From GCA-002727615 sp964442655 (GTDB taxonomy: Bacteria > Pseudomonadota > Alphaproteobacteria > TMED109), in assembly GCA_964442655.1 (NCBI GenBank), contig CAYTZM010000002.1, positions 1-64,000 of the forward strand: 64,000 nt of DNA, written 5' to 3'. Positions 1 through 8,758 of this stretch are shown piece by piece (position 1 is the first letter of the stretch; each line of letters opens with the position of its first letter). The notes beneath the pieces were generated by a model that saw only the letters and a list, made by a program, of their open reading frames with translations, was not told the origin of the DNA and searched no databases. Made by a program: the position numbers and the translations under genes.

Positions 1-918
1 ATTTCTTCTGATAAAGTTGATATATTGGTAGGTCCCGTTTCTTCTTCCGTAGCCTTAGCAATTAGAGACTTAGTTGTGCAAACTAAAACTCCATTAATTA
101 TTCCTAATGCTGGAGCTAATGTTTTAACAAGAGAAAAATGTTCTAAATATATAACTAGAATTTCTTTTTCTAATTATCAAGTTAATGCTCCTATGGGAAC
201 ATGGTTAGCAAAAAGCGGAATTAAGTCGGCGTTTTTACTTGCTCCGGATTACGCAGCAGGAAAAGAACAGATGACTGCCTTTAGAGAAAAATTCGAAGCT
301 GCTGGCGGAAAAATATTAGGAGAAGAGTACACTCCATTTAGAAAAACAAAAGATTTTGGACCATATTTAGCAAGAATAAAAGGTAGTGGAGCTGATGCTG
401 TTTATGTTTTTTATGCCGGTGGAGAAGCTATTAATTTTATAAAGCAGGCAGATTCATTTGGTTTAGGAGATGTAATGAAGATTACAGGAGCCGGATGGAC
501 AACCTCTCCTTTATTTATTCCAGCCCAAAAAGAAGCTGCTCTGGGTTTTATTGGAAGTCTAAATTATGTTCCCTCAATTAACACCAAAGAAAATATATCT
601 TTTAAAGAAAATTATGTTAAAAATTTTGGTAGAATCCCTTCAGAATTTGCTGTGCAAGGCTATGACACTGGAAAGGTTATAATAGAAGCAATTAAAGCCG
701 TTTCTGGAGATATTAGTAATAAAGATAAATTGGCTATGGCAATAAGTAAGGCTTCCATTATTGGCCCAAGAGGTCCTCTTACAATAGACCCTAAGTCAAA
801 TAATGTTATACAAAATATATACATATTTGAAGTAGTTGAAGGAAAATCTGGACCAGAATTAGAAATAATAGAGACTATCTCGTCTGTAAAAGATCCTGGG
901 ACTGGTTGTAGCTTATAA
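1..918 (+). CDS. Branched-chain-type ABC transporter substrate-binding protein (5' partial)
   Basis: Periplasmic binding protein of the LivK/Peripla_BP_6 class, which captures the substrate for the permeases encoded next to it. The reading frame is open from base 1 and already matches the family before the first possible start codon, so the gene begins upstream of the window and the signal peptide is not visible. The segment around LVGPVSSSVALAIRD and later QGYDTGKVIIEAIKA is typical of the family. It is followed within a few bases by livH, livM, livG and livF homologues. The adjoining benzoyl-CoA genes suggest benzoate or a related aromatic acid as substrate. That assignment is inference, since the protein class also binds amino acids and amides. 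Confidence 0.85.
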   Translation: MSSDKVDILVGPVSSSVALAIRDLVVQTKTPLIIPNAGANVLTREKCSKYITRISFSNYQVNAPMGTWLAKSGIKSAFLLAPDYAAGKEQMTAFREKFEAAGGKILGEEYTPFRKTKDFGPYLARIKGSGADAVYVFYAGGEAINFIKQADSFGLGDVMKITGAGWTTSPLFIPAQKEAALGFIGSLNYVPSINTKENISFKENYVKNFGRIPSEFAVQGYDTGKVIIEAIKAVSGDISNKDKLAMAISKASIIGPRGPLTIDPKSNNVIQNIYIFEVVEGKSGPELEIIETISSVKDPGTGCSL

Positions 919-923
919 TTATA

Positions 924-1775
924 ATGCTTTTAATCCAGTTTTTTAACGCTCTTCAATTTTCTATGACTTTATTTTTGTTAGCTGTAGGACTAACAATAAT
1001 ATTTGGTCTTATGAAAATAGTTAATTTAGCTCATGGAAGTCTATATATGATTGGAGCCTATATTGGTTTATCTATATGGACTTATTCAAGTTCATTTTGG
1101 TTAGCGCTTCTTATTGCCCCTGTTCTCACAGGATTAATAGGAGCTTTATTATATAAAGTCTTATTTCGCCACATTCAAACAGCAGATCCTATGCGACAGG
1201 TATTATTAACTTTTGGTTTAATATATATAGGACTTGATGTAGTGAGAATATTTTGGGGTACTATGAGTCATTCAATTTCAGCTCCAAATTTATTATCAGA
1301 TTCAATATTAATTTTAGGAGAACCTTATCCAAGTTATAGACTGTTTGTAATATTTATTGGAATAATTGTTTTAATCTTTTTATATGTCTTAATAGAAAAG
1401 ACAAAGATAGGAGCGCAAGTAAGAGCATCGGTAGATGATCCTGAAATGGCTCAATTATTAAAAATTGATACTGATAAAATACTTTTTTATATGTTTGCTT
1501 TAGGTTGTGGTTTAGCAGGATTAGGAGGAATTACTGTAGCCCCAATACTAGGAGTTGAACCAGGAATGGATATGGAAGTTTTAGTTTTAACATTAATAGT
1601 AGTAGTTTTAGGGGGGCCTGGAAGTTTGAAAGGTGCATTAATAGGAGCATTAATAATTGGTTTTGTAGATAGTTTTGGAAAGGTTTATATTCCAGAGTTA
1701 GCTCAAATTATTATTTATGCTGTTATGGCTATAACTCTCTTATTTAAACCTGATGGGCTTTATAGTAAATCATGA
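924..1775 (+). CDS. Branched-chain-type ABC transporter permease (LivH family)
   Basis: Inner-membrane permease of 283 residues, the usual LivH length, with about eight hydrophobic segments. The N-terminal stretch LFLLAVGLTIIFGLMKIVNLAHG is the recognisable LivH opening, and VLTLIVVVLGGPGSLKGALIG is the conserved loop that contacts the ATPase. It starts six bases after the binding-protein gene and overlaps the next permease by four bases, so it is the second gene of a tightly packed importer operon. Substrate is inferred from the neighbouring box genes to be an aromatic acid; the sequence alone does not decide this. Confidence 0.9.
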   Translation: MLLIQFFNALQFSMTLFLLAVGLTIIFGLMKIVNLAHGSLYMIGAYIGLSIWTYSSSFWLALLIAPVLTGLIGALLYKVLFRHIQTADPMRQVLLTFGLIYIGLDVVRIFWGTMSHSISAPNLLSDSILILGEPYPSYRLFVIFIGIIVLIFLYVLIEKTKIGAQVRASVDDPEMAQLLKIDTDKILFYMFALGCGLAGLGGITVAPILGVEPGMDMEVLVLTLIVVVLGGPGSLKGALIGALIIGFVDSFGKVYIPELAQIIIYAVMAITLLFKPDGLYSKS

Positions 1776-2740
1776 GAGCAGTGAATTATAATCCAAAATT
1801 AAGACTTCAGATTTTTTTAGTTCTGATTATTAGTGCTATAGTTTTTAGTGTATTTGGTGGGTATTTTACAAGGTTTTTTATTGCCGAAATTGCTATTTTA
1901 TCTATTTTTGCTATGAGTCTAGATTTTCTTGCTGCTAGAGGTGGAATGGTTTCATTAGGACATGCTATGTTCTTGGGGATTGGTGCATATAGTACGGCTG
2001 TTTTAAGTATTGATTTTGAAATAAACCTTATATTATCAACATTTTTATCTTTATTTATTGGATTAATTACAGGAGTAATTTTGGCTTATTTTATAGTATT
2101 TTTAGATGGAATTTTCTTTATAATGATTACTTTAGCTTTAGGAGAAATGTTTAATGCTTGGGTATTTACAAGTGATCTTTTAGGTGGTTCAGACGGCATT
2201 TCTGGTATTATGAGACCAGATTTGTCTAATTTAGGCCTTGATATTAACAACCCACTAGTATTTTCTTTTTATACTTTAATATGGGTTCTTTTTATATATT
2301 TGTTATTGGCAAGAATTACAGACTCTGCTTTGGGAAGAAACCTGGATGCTGTTAGGCAAAATATTAATAGAGTATCTTCCTTAGGTGGATACACTAAATA
2401 CTATAAGATTATTGCTTTTTCATTATCATCCGGCGTTGCTGCATTAGCAGGTTCTTTATATGTTCAATTAAATGGTTTTATATCACCTGAACTTACCCAT
2501 TGGACTGTATCTGGTGAGGGTTTAATTATGATAATTGTGGGAGGAATAGGATCTTTATCGGGAGCTATTTTAGGAGCTAGCATAGTTCATATTATTCAAC
2601 ATGAATTATCTAATATTATTAATTGGTGGATGCTAATTATTGGAACCTTATTCATATTAATAGTCTTGTTTATGCAAGATGGATTATGGGGATTAGTTGA
2701 AAAAATTAAACATAAATTACTTAGGATAAATTTTAAATGA
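1772..2740 (+). CDS. Branched-chain-type ABC transporter permease (LivM family)
   Basis: Second inner-membrane permease, 322 residues. It shows the LivM signatures SLDFLAARGGMVSLGHAMFL near the N-terminus and IIVGGIGSLSGAILGA in the last third. It overlaps the LivH homologue by four bases and the ATPase gene downstream by four bases, which suggests translational coupling. Together with the LivH homologue it should form the heterodimeric channel. Confidence 0.9.
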   Translation: MRAVNYNPKLRLQIFLVLIISAIVFSVFGGYFTRFFIAEIAILSIFAMSLDFLAARGGMVSLGHAMFLGIGAYSTAVLSIDFEINLILSTFLSLFIGLITGVILAYFIVFLDGIFFIMITLALGEMFNAWVFTSDLLGGSDGISGIMRPDLSNLGLDINNPLVFSFYTLIWVLFIYLLLARITDSALGRNLDAVRQNINRVSSLGGYTKYYKIIAFSLSSGVAALAGSLYVQLNGFISPELTHWTVSGEGLIMIIVGGIGSLSGAILGASIVHIIQHELSNIINWWMLIIGTLFILIVLFMQDGLWGLVEKIKHKLLRINFK

Positions 2741-3480
2741 TTTTAGATATAAAAAATATTTATAAAAGTTTTGGTTCAATAGAAGTATTAAATGATGTAA
2801 CCATTAGTGCTGCTAAAAATGAATGTATTGGAATAATTGGCCCTAATGGAGCAGGTAAAAGCACTTTATTTAAAATTATTTCTGGAAATTTACAACATGA
2901 TTCTGGCAGTATTACTTTTAATAATAATAACTTAAATAATATTTCCAATGAAAAAAGAGCCAGACTTGGTATTGGGCAGAGTTTTCAAAAGAATTCATTA
3001 TTTCCTGAAATGACGGTTATAGAAAGTATAATGATTGCAATGACTCATAAATCAAATTTGTCTTTTAATTTCTATTCTTTAATGTTTAAAAATAAAGACA
3101 TATATAATAAAGCAATTGAAATAGTAAATCAGATAGGTTTAAAAAATTATGCAGAACAAAAGTCAGAAACATTATCATATGGTTTACAAAGGCAATTAGA
3201 ACTTGGAATTGCAATATCATGTAATCCCAAAGTGTTGTTATTAGATGAACCTACTGCTGGAATGAGTTCAGTAGAAACTCAATCTATTATTAATTTAATT
3301 AAGAAGTTATCTCAAAATTATTCAATCGTTATAGTAGAACATGATATGGAAGTTATTTATAATTTAGCTAATAGAATATATGTTTTAGATAGAGGTAAAA
3401 TTATATTTAATGGAAACGTTAAAGAAATTAAAAGTTCTAAATTAGTGCAAGACAGATATTTAGGTCAGAATAATGAATAA
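2737..3480 (+). CDS. ABC transporter ATP-binding protein (LivG family)
   Basis: Cytoplasmic ATPase of 247 residues. Walker A is GPNGAGKST at about residue 35, the signature motif is the slightly divergent LSYGLQRQLELG, and Walker B is VLLLDEPTAGM followed by the switch His in VEHDMEV. Order and size match LivG. It overlaps the livF homologue by eight bases. Confidence 0.9.
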   Translation: MILDIKNIYKSFGSIEVLNDVTISAAKNECIGIIGPNGAGKSTLFKIISGNLQHDSGSITFNNNNLNNISNEKRARLGIGQSFQKNSLFPEMTVIESIMIAMTHKSNLSFNFYSLMFKNKDIYNKAIEIVNQIGLKNYAEQKSETLSYGLQRQLELGIAISCNPKVLLLDEPTAGMSSVETQSIINLIKKLSQNYSIVIVEHDMEVIYNLANRIYVLDRGKIIFNGNVKEIKSSKLVQDRYLGQNNE

Positions 3481-4183
3481 AAAGATGTTGCTCGAAGTAA
3501 AAAATTTAAATACTTTTTATGGTAAAAGTCATATTTTACAAGGAATTAATTTAGAATTGTTTTCTAATGATTGCATGGCTATTTTAGGTAGAAATGGGGC
3601 GGGAAAAACTACTACACTTCGCTCATTAGTAAATTTAACTAAGCCGAAATCTGGAATGGTTCATTTTAATAATGAAAGTTTAAAAAATAAATCACCGCAT
3701 TATATCGCTCAAAAAGGAATGACGCTAGTACCGGAAAATAGAGGAATGTTTCCTTCGTTAACAGTGGAAGAAAGTTTTAATATAGTTTTTAATAAAATAA
3801 GTTCAGATCTATGGAACAAGGATAAAGTCTTAGATTTGTTTCCTGCTCTTAAAAATAGATTAAATAATAAATCTTCAGAATTATCTGGAGGCGAACAGCA
3901 AATGTTAGCAATTAGTAGAGCCTTACTGACAAATCCTAAATTATTGCTGTTAGATGAGCCTACACAAGGACTAGCACCAAATATAGTTAATGAATTAAGT
4001 AAAACTTTATTTAATTTAATGAATGCAGGTATAACAATTATTATTGTTGAACAAAATGTAAAAATGGCCACAGATTTAGCAAATAAAATATCTATTATTG
4101 GAAAAGGTGAAACGAAATGGAGCGGTTCTAAGACTGAATTTACTAAAAATCTGACTAAATATAAAAAATGGTTAGCTGCTTAA
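3473..4183 (+). CDS. ABC transporter ATP-binding protein (LivF family)
   Basis: Second ATPase, 236 residues. It has Walker A GRNGAGKTT, signature LSGGEQQ, Walker B LLLLDEPTQGLAP and the switch segment IIVEQNVK, all typical of LivF. It is the last gene of the importer operon. Its stop codon directly abuts the stop codon of boxB on the other strand, with no spacer, so the transporter and the box genes are transcribed towards each other. Confidence 0.9.
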   Translation: MNKKMLLEVKNLNTFYGKSHILQGINLELFSNDCMAILGRNGAGKTTTLRSLVNLTKPKSGMVHFNNESLKNKSPHYIAQKGMTLVPENRGMFPSLTVEESFNIVFNKISSDLWNKDKVLDLFPALKNRLNNKSSELSGGEQQMLAISRALLTNPKLLLLDEPTQGLAPNIVNELSKTLFNLMNAGITIIIVEQNVKMATDLANKISIIGKGETKWSGSKTEFTKNLTKYKKWLAA

Positions 4184-5611
4184 TTATTGTATAATATCCA
4201 CATATTTATAATTGATTTCTAAATTGTTAATTCCTCTATTTGGAGAGGCTATCCAGCTTGCAGTTTTCTCAGGATCTATAACTTGAACCATTAAACTTTT
4301 AATAAATTCTTTGTCATCTATAGATGGCAACCATTTATTTATATTTTTATTCATTTCTTTTTCAGTAACAATTTTGCCTTGTGGATCAACAGGCATTCCT
4401 GCCCATATTCCAATATTTCTCCTAAATTTTGAGCTAGGAAGAGATAAAAGAATGTTATAATCTGCTTTCTTTATAAGTCTGTTCCATCTTTTTAAGCCTA
4501 CTTCGCAATCAATGATGTAGGCTTGTCTAGTTATTTCATTCATGGCATTACGAGTAGGTATAGCCTGTGTTGTAATTTTATTATTTTCTATGCCATCTAA
4601 TTTAAACTCTGTATCTTTTTCAATATTATTTTCGTATCGGGATTCATCTGGACGTCCTTTTAAGCCATTAGCAAAAGACGAAGCTGCGTTAGAAGATATT
4701 TCTGAACCAAATAAGTCTAAAGAAGAGGAAAACCAAAAATTAATGTATTTTTGAATAGTTTGTAAATCAATAGCCCCTGCACTTCTAATAGTTTCTATTG
4801 AATCTGTTTTTAATTTTTTCATTACTTCCAAAGTTCTTTGTAGCATTCTAGTTATACCAGTTTCACCAACTTGCATATGATGAGCTTCTTCAGTTAGCAT
4901 AAATTGGCAAGTTCTAGCTAATGGATCAAAACTACTTTCAGCTAAAGACTTTAGCTGATACTTTCCATCTCTATCTGTGAAATAGGTAAACATAAAAAAA
5001 CTGACCCAATCTGTAATAGGTTCATTAAAAGTACCTAATATTCTTGGGTTATCTTGATCACCTGAGAACCTTTCTAGTAAACCTTCAGCCTCTTCCCTTC
5101 CATCTCTTCCAAAATAAGCATGCAATAAATAAACCATTGCCCATAAATGTCTCCCTTCTTCAACATTTACTTGAAATAAATTTCTTAAATCATACAAGGA
5201 AGGACAAGTTTTTCCTAAATTTCTTTGCTGTTCTACTGATGCAGGTTCCGTATCACCTTGAGTCACAATTAATCTTCTTAATATAGAACGATAATCTCCT
5301 GGTACTTGTTGCCATACAGGCTGTCCTAAATTATCTCCAAAATGAATTTTACGATCTTTTACTTTATCATTAAGAAATATTCCCCATCTATAATCCGGCA
5401 TTTTTATTTTTCCATATGAAGCCCAACCATCACTATCTACCGAAATAGCCGTCCTAAGGTATACATCGGAGGCTTGAAAACCATCTGGACCCATTTCTTG
5501 CCACCAATTTTTAAATTTTGGTTGCCAATGTTCAAGAGCTCTTTGTAAGGATAGATCATTACTTAAGTCAACATTATTTGGAATTCTTTCTTGATAATTT
5601 AAATTACTCAT
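4184..5611 (-). CDS. boxB: Benzoyl-CoA 2,3-epoxidase, oxygenase subunit BoxB
   Basis: Di-iron oxygenase that epoxidises the ring of benzoyl-CoA in the aerobic hybrid (box) pathway. The protein is about 475 residues, the normal BoxB length. Carboxylate-bridged di-iron ligands are visible in NVEEGRHLW and in the later TEEAHHMQVGE helix, and the N-terminal YQERIPNNVDL and NWWQEMGPDG blocks are characteristic of BoxB. I chose the ATG at 5611 over an upstream one at 5656, because the family starts near this MSNLNYQERIP and an AGAG ribosome site precedes it. The start lies one base after the boxC stop, so the two are co-transcribed. BoxB needs electrons from a reductase (normally BoxA), which is not found nearby. 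Confidence 0.95.
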   Translation of the reverse strand: MSNLNYQERIPNNVDLSNDLSLQRALEHWQPKFKNWWQEMGPDGFQASDVYLRTAISVDSDGWASYGKIKMPDYRWGIFLNDKVKDRKIHFGDNLGQPVWQQVPGDYRSILRRLIVTQGDTEPASVEQQRNLGKTCPSLYDLRNLFQVNVEEGRHLWAMVYLLHAYFGRDGREEAEGLLERFSGDQDNPRILGTFNEPITDWVSFFMFTYFTDRDGKYQLKSLAESSFDPLARTCQFMLTEEAHHMQVGETGITRMLQRTLEVMKKLKTDSIETIRSAGAIDLQTIQKYINFWFSSSLDLFGSEISSNAASSFANGLKGRPDESRYENNIEKDTEFKLDGIENNKITTQAIPTRNAMNEITRQAYIIDCEVGLKRWNRLIKKADYNILLSLPSSKFRRNIGIWAGMPVDPQGKIVTEKEMNKNINKWLPSIDDKEFIKSLMVQVIDPEKTASWIASPNRGINNLEINYKYVDIIQ

Positions 5612-5612
5612 T

Positions 5613-7262
5613 TTATACTCTTTTGTTGTCAAATTTTGCTTTAGAACCTGTTCCAAATAGTTTTAAGGCCCCTTTATCACTTACAGCATTAGGTCTATTA
5701 AATATCCAGTTTTGCCAAGCTGACAACCTTCCAAATATTTTTGTTTCGCAAGATTCTTTACCTGGAAAACGTAAATTAGCTTCTAAACCTGTTAATGCAT
5801 CTGGAGAAAAAGTAGTTCTTTCTTCAATGCTAATTCTAATTTCTTCCTCCCAATCTAAGTTATCGGGTATAACTGTAATCAATTCTGCTTCAAAAGCTTC
5901 TTTTGCAATTAAATCTTTGTTAATTAATTTTTTAAGCTTAGTAATTTTATTCTGATCATTGTTAAATCTTGTTTCTAATCTAGTTTGTCCATTTACCATT
6001 TCTAATGTTTTAAAATTCAGTTCAGTGAGACTTATATAAGGACCATCTTTATTTGAATGAGAAAATGAATTATCTAACATATAAGTTCTATCTGCACAGA
6101 ATAATAATTCTGAAAGTATTCCAGAAAAACAACTTTGATTATCTACAATTGTAAATATTGATCTAGAAGACAAGTCTAGTCTTGATAATGTCCTTCTTAA
6201 AAAACCTAATATTTCATTAATGAACCAATTTTCTTTATTTTTATCTAAAATTTTTGATAATATTTTTATGTCTTCATTATTTCCTTTAGACCTAATTGTT
6301 ATCATGCCAACTTCTAATTCATTAGTTCTTAACATAAGGATTAAATCATCAAGCTCTCTTACAAATTTTAGTGGCCACCAATCACTTCCTTTTTTATGAA
6401 TTTCTTTAATTCCAATTAAATCTCCTTTATTAGGCCCTAAAATATTTATATTAGCTATGCGAGATTTTTTATTTATTTCAGAAAAAATTGTTTCATATAT
6501 TATTCCTTTATTAGTGATTTTTCTTTTTAATTGTTTTAAATCAATACCTTCTGTTCCATCTCTTTTGTTTACATTTTTAGCTATATATTTTGAGCGGTCT
6601 TCAATTAATTGGTCAAATTTTGAAGGAGGAGCAATATAATCAACTAATTTCCAATCAAGAGCTTTTTTACCTCTTATACCATCTGCATTTGTGCAAAATA
6701 TATCCGCAAGGTCTTTTCTAACTTTTCTTTTATCTATTAACCTCGTTACTCCACCAGTGCCCGGTAACACACCTAAAAGAGGAACTTCTGGCAGACTTAC
6801 AGTACTAGATCTGTCATCGATTAAAAGAATTTCATCACAAGCTAATGCGATTTCATAACCGCCTCCAGCACAAATTCCATTTACGGCAGCAATAAATTTT
6901 AAGGATCCGGAATTACTAGAGTCTTCAAACCCATTTCTTGTTTCGTTAGTAAATTTACAAAAATTTACTTTCCAGGTATGTTCAGACTTACCAAGCATAT
7001 AAATATTTGCTCCAGCTGAAAAATTTTTTTCTTGTTTTGATGTTATAACTACTACTTTTACTTTTGGATGTTCAAATCTTATTCTTTGTACAATATCATT
7101 AAGTTCTATATCGACTCCTAAATCATATGAATTTAGTTTTAATTCATAGCCTGGCCTAATGCCATCTTTCTCAGAAACATTTAAAAATAAGGTTGCTTTG
7201 TCATTGTGTATATTAACTATCCAATGTTTGTAATCTTCAGGCTTTCTATCATATGTAATCAT
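5613..7262 (-). CDS. boxC: 2,3-epoxybenzoyl-CoA dihydrolase BoxC
   Basis: Ring-opening enzyme of the box pathway. It hydrolyses 2,3-epoxybenzoyl-CoA to 3,4-dehydroadipyl-CoA semialdehyde and formate. The protein is about 549 residues and belongs to the crotonase superfamily. The N-terminal half carries the oxyanion-hole segments FSAGANIYMLGK and AVNGICAGGGYEIALACD, followed by LPEVPLLGVLPGTGG. Start chosen at 7262 (MITYDRKPEDY) because a strong GGAGG site lies seven bases upstream. The longer ATG at 7280 falls inside the putative regulator site. First gene of a boxC-boxB unit reading leftwards. Confidence 0.95.
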   Translation of the reverse strand: MITYDRKPEDYKHWIVNIHNDKATLFLNVSEKDGIRPGYELKLNSYDLGVDIELNDIVQRIRFEHPKVKVVVITSKQEKNFSAGANIYMLGKSEHTWKVNFCKFTNETRNGFEDSSNSGSLKFIAAVNGICAGGGYEIALACDEILLIDDRSSTVSLPEVPLLGVLPGTGGVTRLIDKRKVRKDLADIFCTNADGIRGKKALDWKLVDYIAPPSKFDQLIEDRSKYIAKNVNKRDGTEGIDLKQLKRKITNKGIIYETIFSEINKKSRIANINILGPNKGDLIGIKEIHKKGSDWWPLKFVRELDDLILMLRTNELEVGMITIRSKGNNEDIKILSKILDKNKENWFINEILGFLRRTLSRLDLSSRSIFTIVDNQSCFSGILSELLFCADRTYMLDNSFSHSNKDGPYISLTELNFKTLEMVNGQTRLETRFNNDQNKITKLKKLINKDLIAKEAFEAELITVIPDNLDWEEEIRISIEERTTFSPDALTGLEANLRFPGKESCETKIFGRLSAWQNWIFNRPNAVSDKGALKLFGTGSKAKFDNKRV

Positions 7263-7275
7263 TACTTCGCCTCCA

Positions 7276-7289
7276 TGCAATATAATGCA
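7276..7289 (-). promoter_or_regulatory. Putative BoxR operator upstream of boxC
   Basis: The sequence is TGCA, six bases, TGCA. Read on the minus strand the spacer contains TTATAT, a plausible -10 element for boxC, whose ribosome site begins two bases further downstream. The same TGCA-N6-TGCA pattern is what I recall for BzdR/BoxR-type benzoyl-CoA-responsive repressors, and an identical layout occurs at the other end of the regulator gene. Function is inferred. Confidence 0.6.
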
Positions 7290-7293
7290 TAAA

Positions 7294-8193
7294 TTAAATA
7301 TTTACTTTAAGTTTTAGATCTTTATAGGATTCTTTAATATTTTTTCCTTCAGTATTGATTATAATATCAGCCTTAGAATATAGGTTATTTCTTTCTTTTA
7401 ATATATTTAATAAATCTTCCATTGCCCTAGGATTGGATTCAATAGGCCTAGAGTCTCCTTGGTTTATTACTCTATTCATATGTTCTTTAGGGTTTGCTTT
7501 AATCCAAATTGTAGAAAAGTTTTTAAGAAGAAAATTGTACGTTTCATTTTCTGAAACCACACTTCCTCCAGGCAAAATAATTAATTCTTTATAGTTTTTA
7601 TACAAAGATGTAATAACATTATATTCCAAACGCCTATACATTCCTTGGCCCCCAAATTCTATTATTTCGCTAATATTCATACCTCCCAATTTTTCAATTT
7701 CGTTGGAAACTTCAAAAATAGGAATTTTAGAATCTTTGCTTAATAAATTGCCTAATGTAGATTTTCCTGCTCCTCTTAAACCTATAAGGGCTATTTTATT
7801 TTTTTTCTTTTTTAAATGATTTTTTTTTCCGATATCATTTACTAGTGTTAATACTTGTTCAATTTGGCGCAAATTACATTGCTCTAATCTATTAATTATA
7901 AATTTAATTTCAGAGTTATTCTTACTATTTATAAATAACATATTTTCTAATGTTAGATTTAATGCATAAGCTATGTTTTTTAAAATTGATATTGAGGGAT
8001 TAGCTTTTCCACTTTCTAATTGAGCTAAATATCTTAGAGAAATTTTCGATTTGTTTGCAAGAATTTGTCTACTGATACCTCTTTGGGATCTAAAATTTTT
8101 AATTATTAAGCCAATTTCTGATAATTCAATTTTTTCTTTTTCAATATTTTTTAAAGAAGAAAGTGAAATTTCTTGATCTAAAATTTTATTCAT
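7294..8193 (-). CDS. boxR: BoxR/BzdR-type transcriptional regulator (XRE DNA-binding plus shikimate-kinase-like domain)
   Basis: Regulator of the benzoyl-CoA pathway, 299 residues. Residues about 25-90 form an XRE helix-turn-helix (SQRGISRQILANKSKISLR, followed by LAQLESGKANPSI). Residues about 130-299 form a shikimate-kinase-like domain with an intact P-loop, GLRGAGKSTLG. In BzdR and BoxR this second domain senses benzoyl-CoA and releases repression. The gene sits between boxC (same strand) and the flavodoxin (divergent), and TGCA-N6-TGCA sites lie at both its ends. This supports autoregulation plus control of both flanking transcripts. Confidence 0.9.
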   Translation of the reverse strand: MNKILDQEISLSSLKNIEKEKIELSEIGLIIKNFRSQRGISRQILANKSKISLRYLAQLESGKANPSISILKNIAYALNLTLENMLFINSKNNSEIKFIINRLEQCNLRQIEQVLTLVNDIGKKNHLKKKKNKIALIGLRGAGKSTLGNLLSKDSKIPIFEVSNEIEKLGGMNISEIIEFGGQGMYRRLEYNVITSLYKNYKELIILPGGSVVSENETYNFLLKNFSTIWIKANPKEHMNRVINQGDSRPIESNPRAMEDLLNILKERNNLYSKADIIINTEGKNIKESYKDLKLKVNI

Positions 8194-8226
8194 TTATAAC
8201 TCTTTAATTATAATATATATTATATA

Positions 8227-8240
8227 TGCATTATAATGCA
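8227..8240 (+). promoter_or_regulatory. Putative BoxR operator overlapping the divergent boxR/flavodoxin promoter
   Basis: TGCA-TTATAA-TGCA. The bases at 8232-8237 read exactly TATAAT, so a consensus -10 element lies between the two TGCA half-sites on the plus strand. A repressor on this site would block polymerase entering the flavodoxin and ligase genes, and probably boxR too. It also rules out the ATG at 8236 as the flavodoxin start, since that codon would lie inside the promoter. Confidence 0.6.
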
Positions 8241-8277
8241 TACAATGTCAAAATATAAATATTTTTTTGGAGTGAAA

Positions 8278-8739
8278 ATGGCTTTAAAACATCTTAATAT
8301 ATTTGTTGCTACAATGACTGGGACAGCATTAATGGTAGCAGAGGATATTAGTGATTTTTGTAGTGATAATAATATAGATGCGAGAGTTAAAGAAATGGAT
8401 AACTTAAGAATAGAGAAGTTAATTGAATCTAAATGCCCTGTATTGATTGCCTCTTCTACTTATGGTCAAGGAGATGTGCCTGATAACGGCCAAAATTTTT
8501 ATAATAACTTAAAAAAGAGCTCTCCAAATTTATCACATATAAAATATTCAGTTTTTGGCCTAGGTGACATGACATATAGAGATACATTTGCATATGGTGG
8601 AAAAAAATTTGATAATATTTTATCTTCATTAAAGGCTGAAAAAATTGCAGAATCATTTTATCACGACGCTTCTGATGGTTCCCTTCCTGAAGAAGTTGCA
8701 GTAAACTGGTTCCAGGAAAATATATTAAAATTAATATAA
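8278..8739 (+). CDS. Flavodoxin, diflavin-reductase type, linked to the box genes
   Basis: Stand-alone flavodoxin of about 153 residues. The FMN phosphate loop is ATMTGTALMVAE, the second FMN loop is SSTYGQGDVPDNGQNF, and the third is FGLGDMTYRDTFAYGGKKFD. These resemble the flavodoxin domain of CysJ and P450 reductase (or MioC) more than long-chain flavodoxins. Start set at the ATG at 8278, which has GGAG six bases upstream, and not at 8236, which would fall within the promoter. First gene of the rightward transcript with benzoate-CoA ligase. No BoxA is present nearby, so this protein may carry electrons to BoxB. That role is inference. Confidence 0.85.
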   Translation: MALKHLNIFVATMTGTALMVAEDISDFCSDNNIDARVKEMDNLRIEKLIESKCPVLIASSTYGQGDVPDNGQNFYNNLKKSSPNLSHIKYSVFGLGDMTYRDTFAYGGKKFDNILSSLKAEKIAESFYHDASDGSLPEEVAVNWFQENILKLI

Positions 8740-8758
8740 TAATTTAGGATAGTAAAAT

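Noticed and set aside
8236..8277. Longer flavodoxin N-terminus starting at 8236
   Set aside because: The extension starts inside the TATAAT and TGCA operator and lacks a ribosome site, while the ATG at 8278 has GGAG and matches the flavodoxin start.
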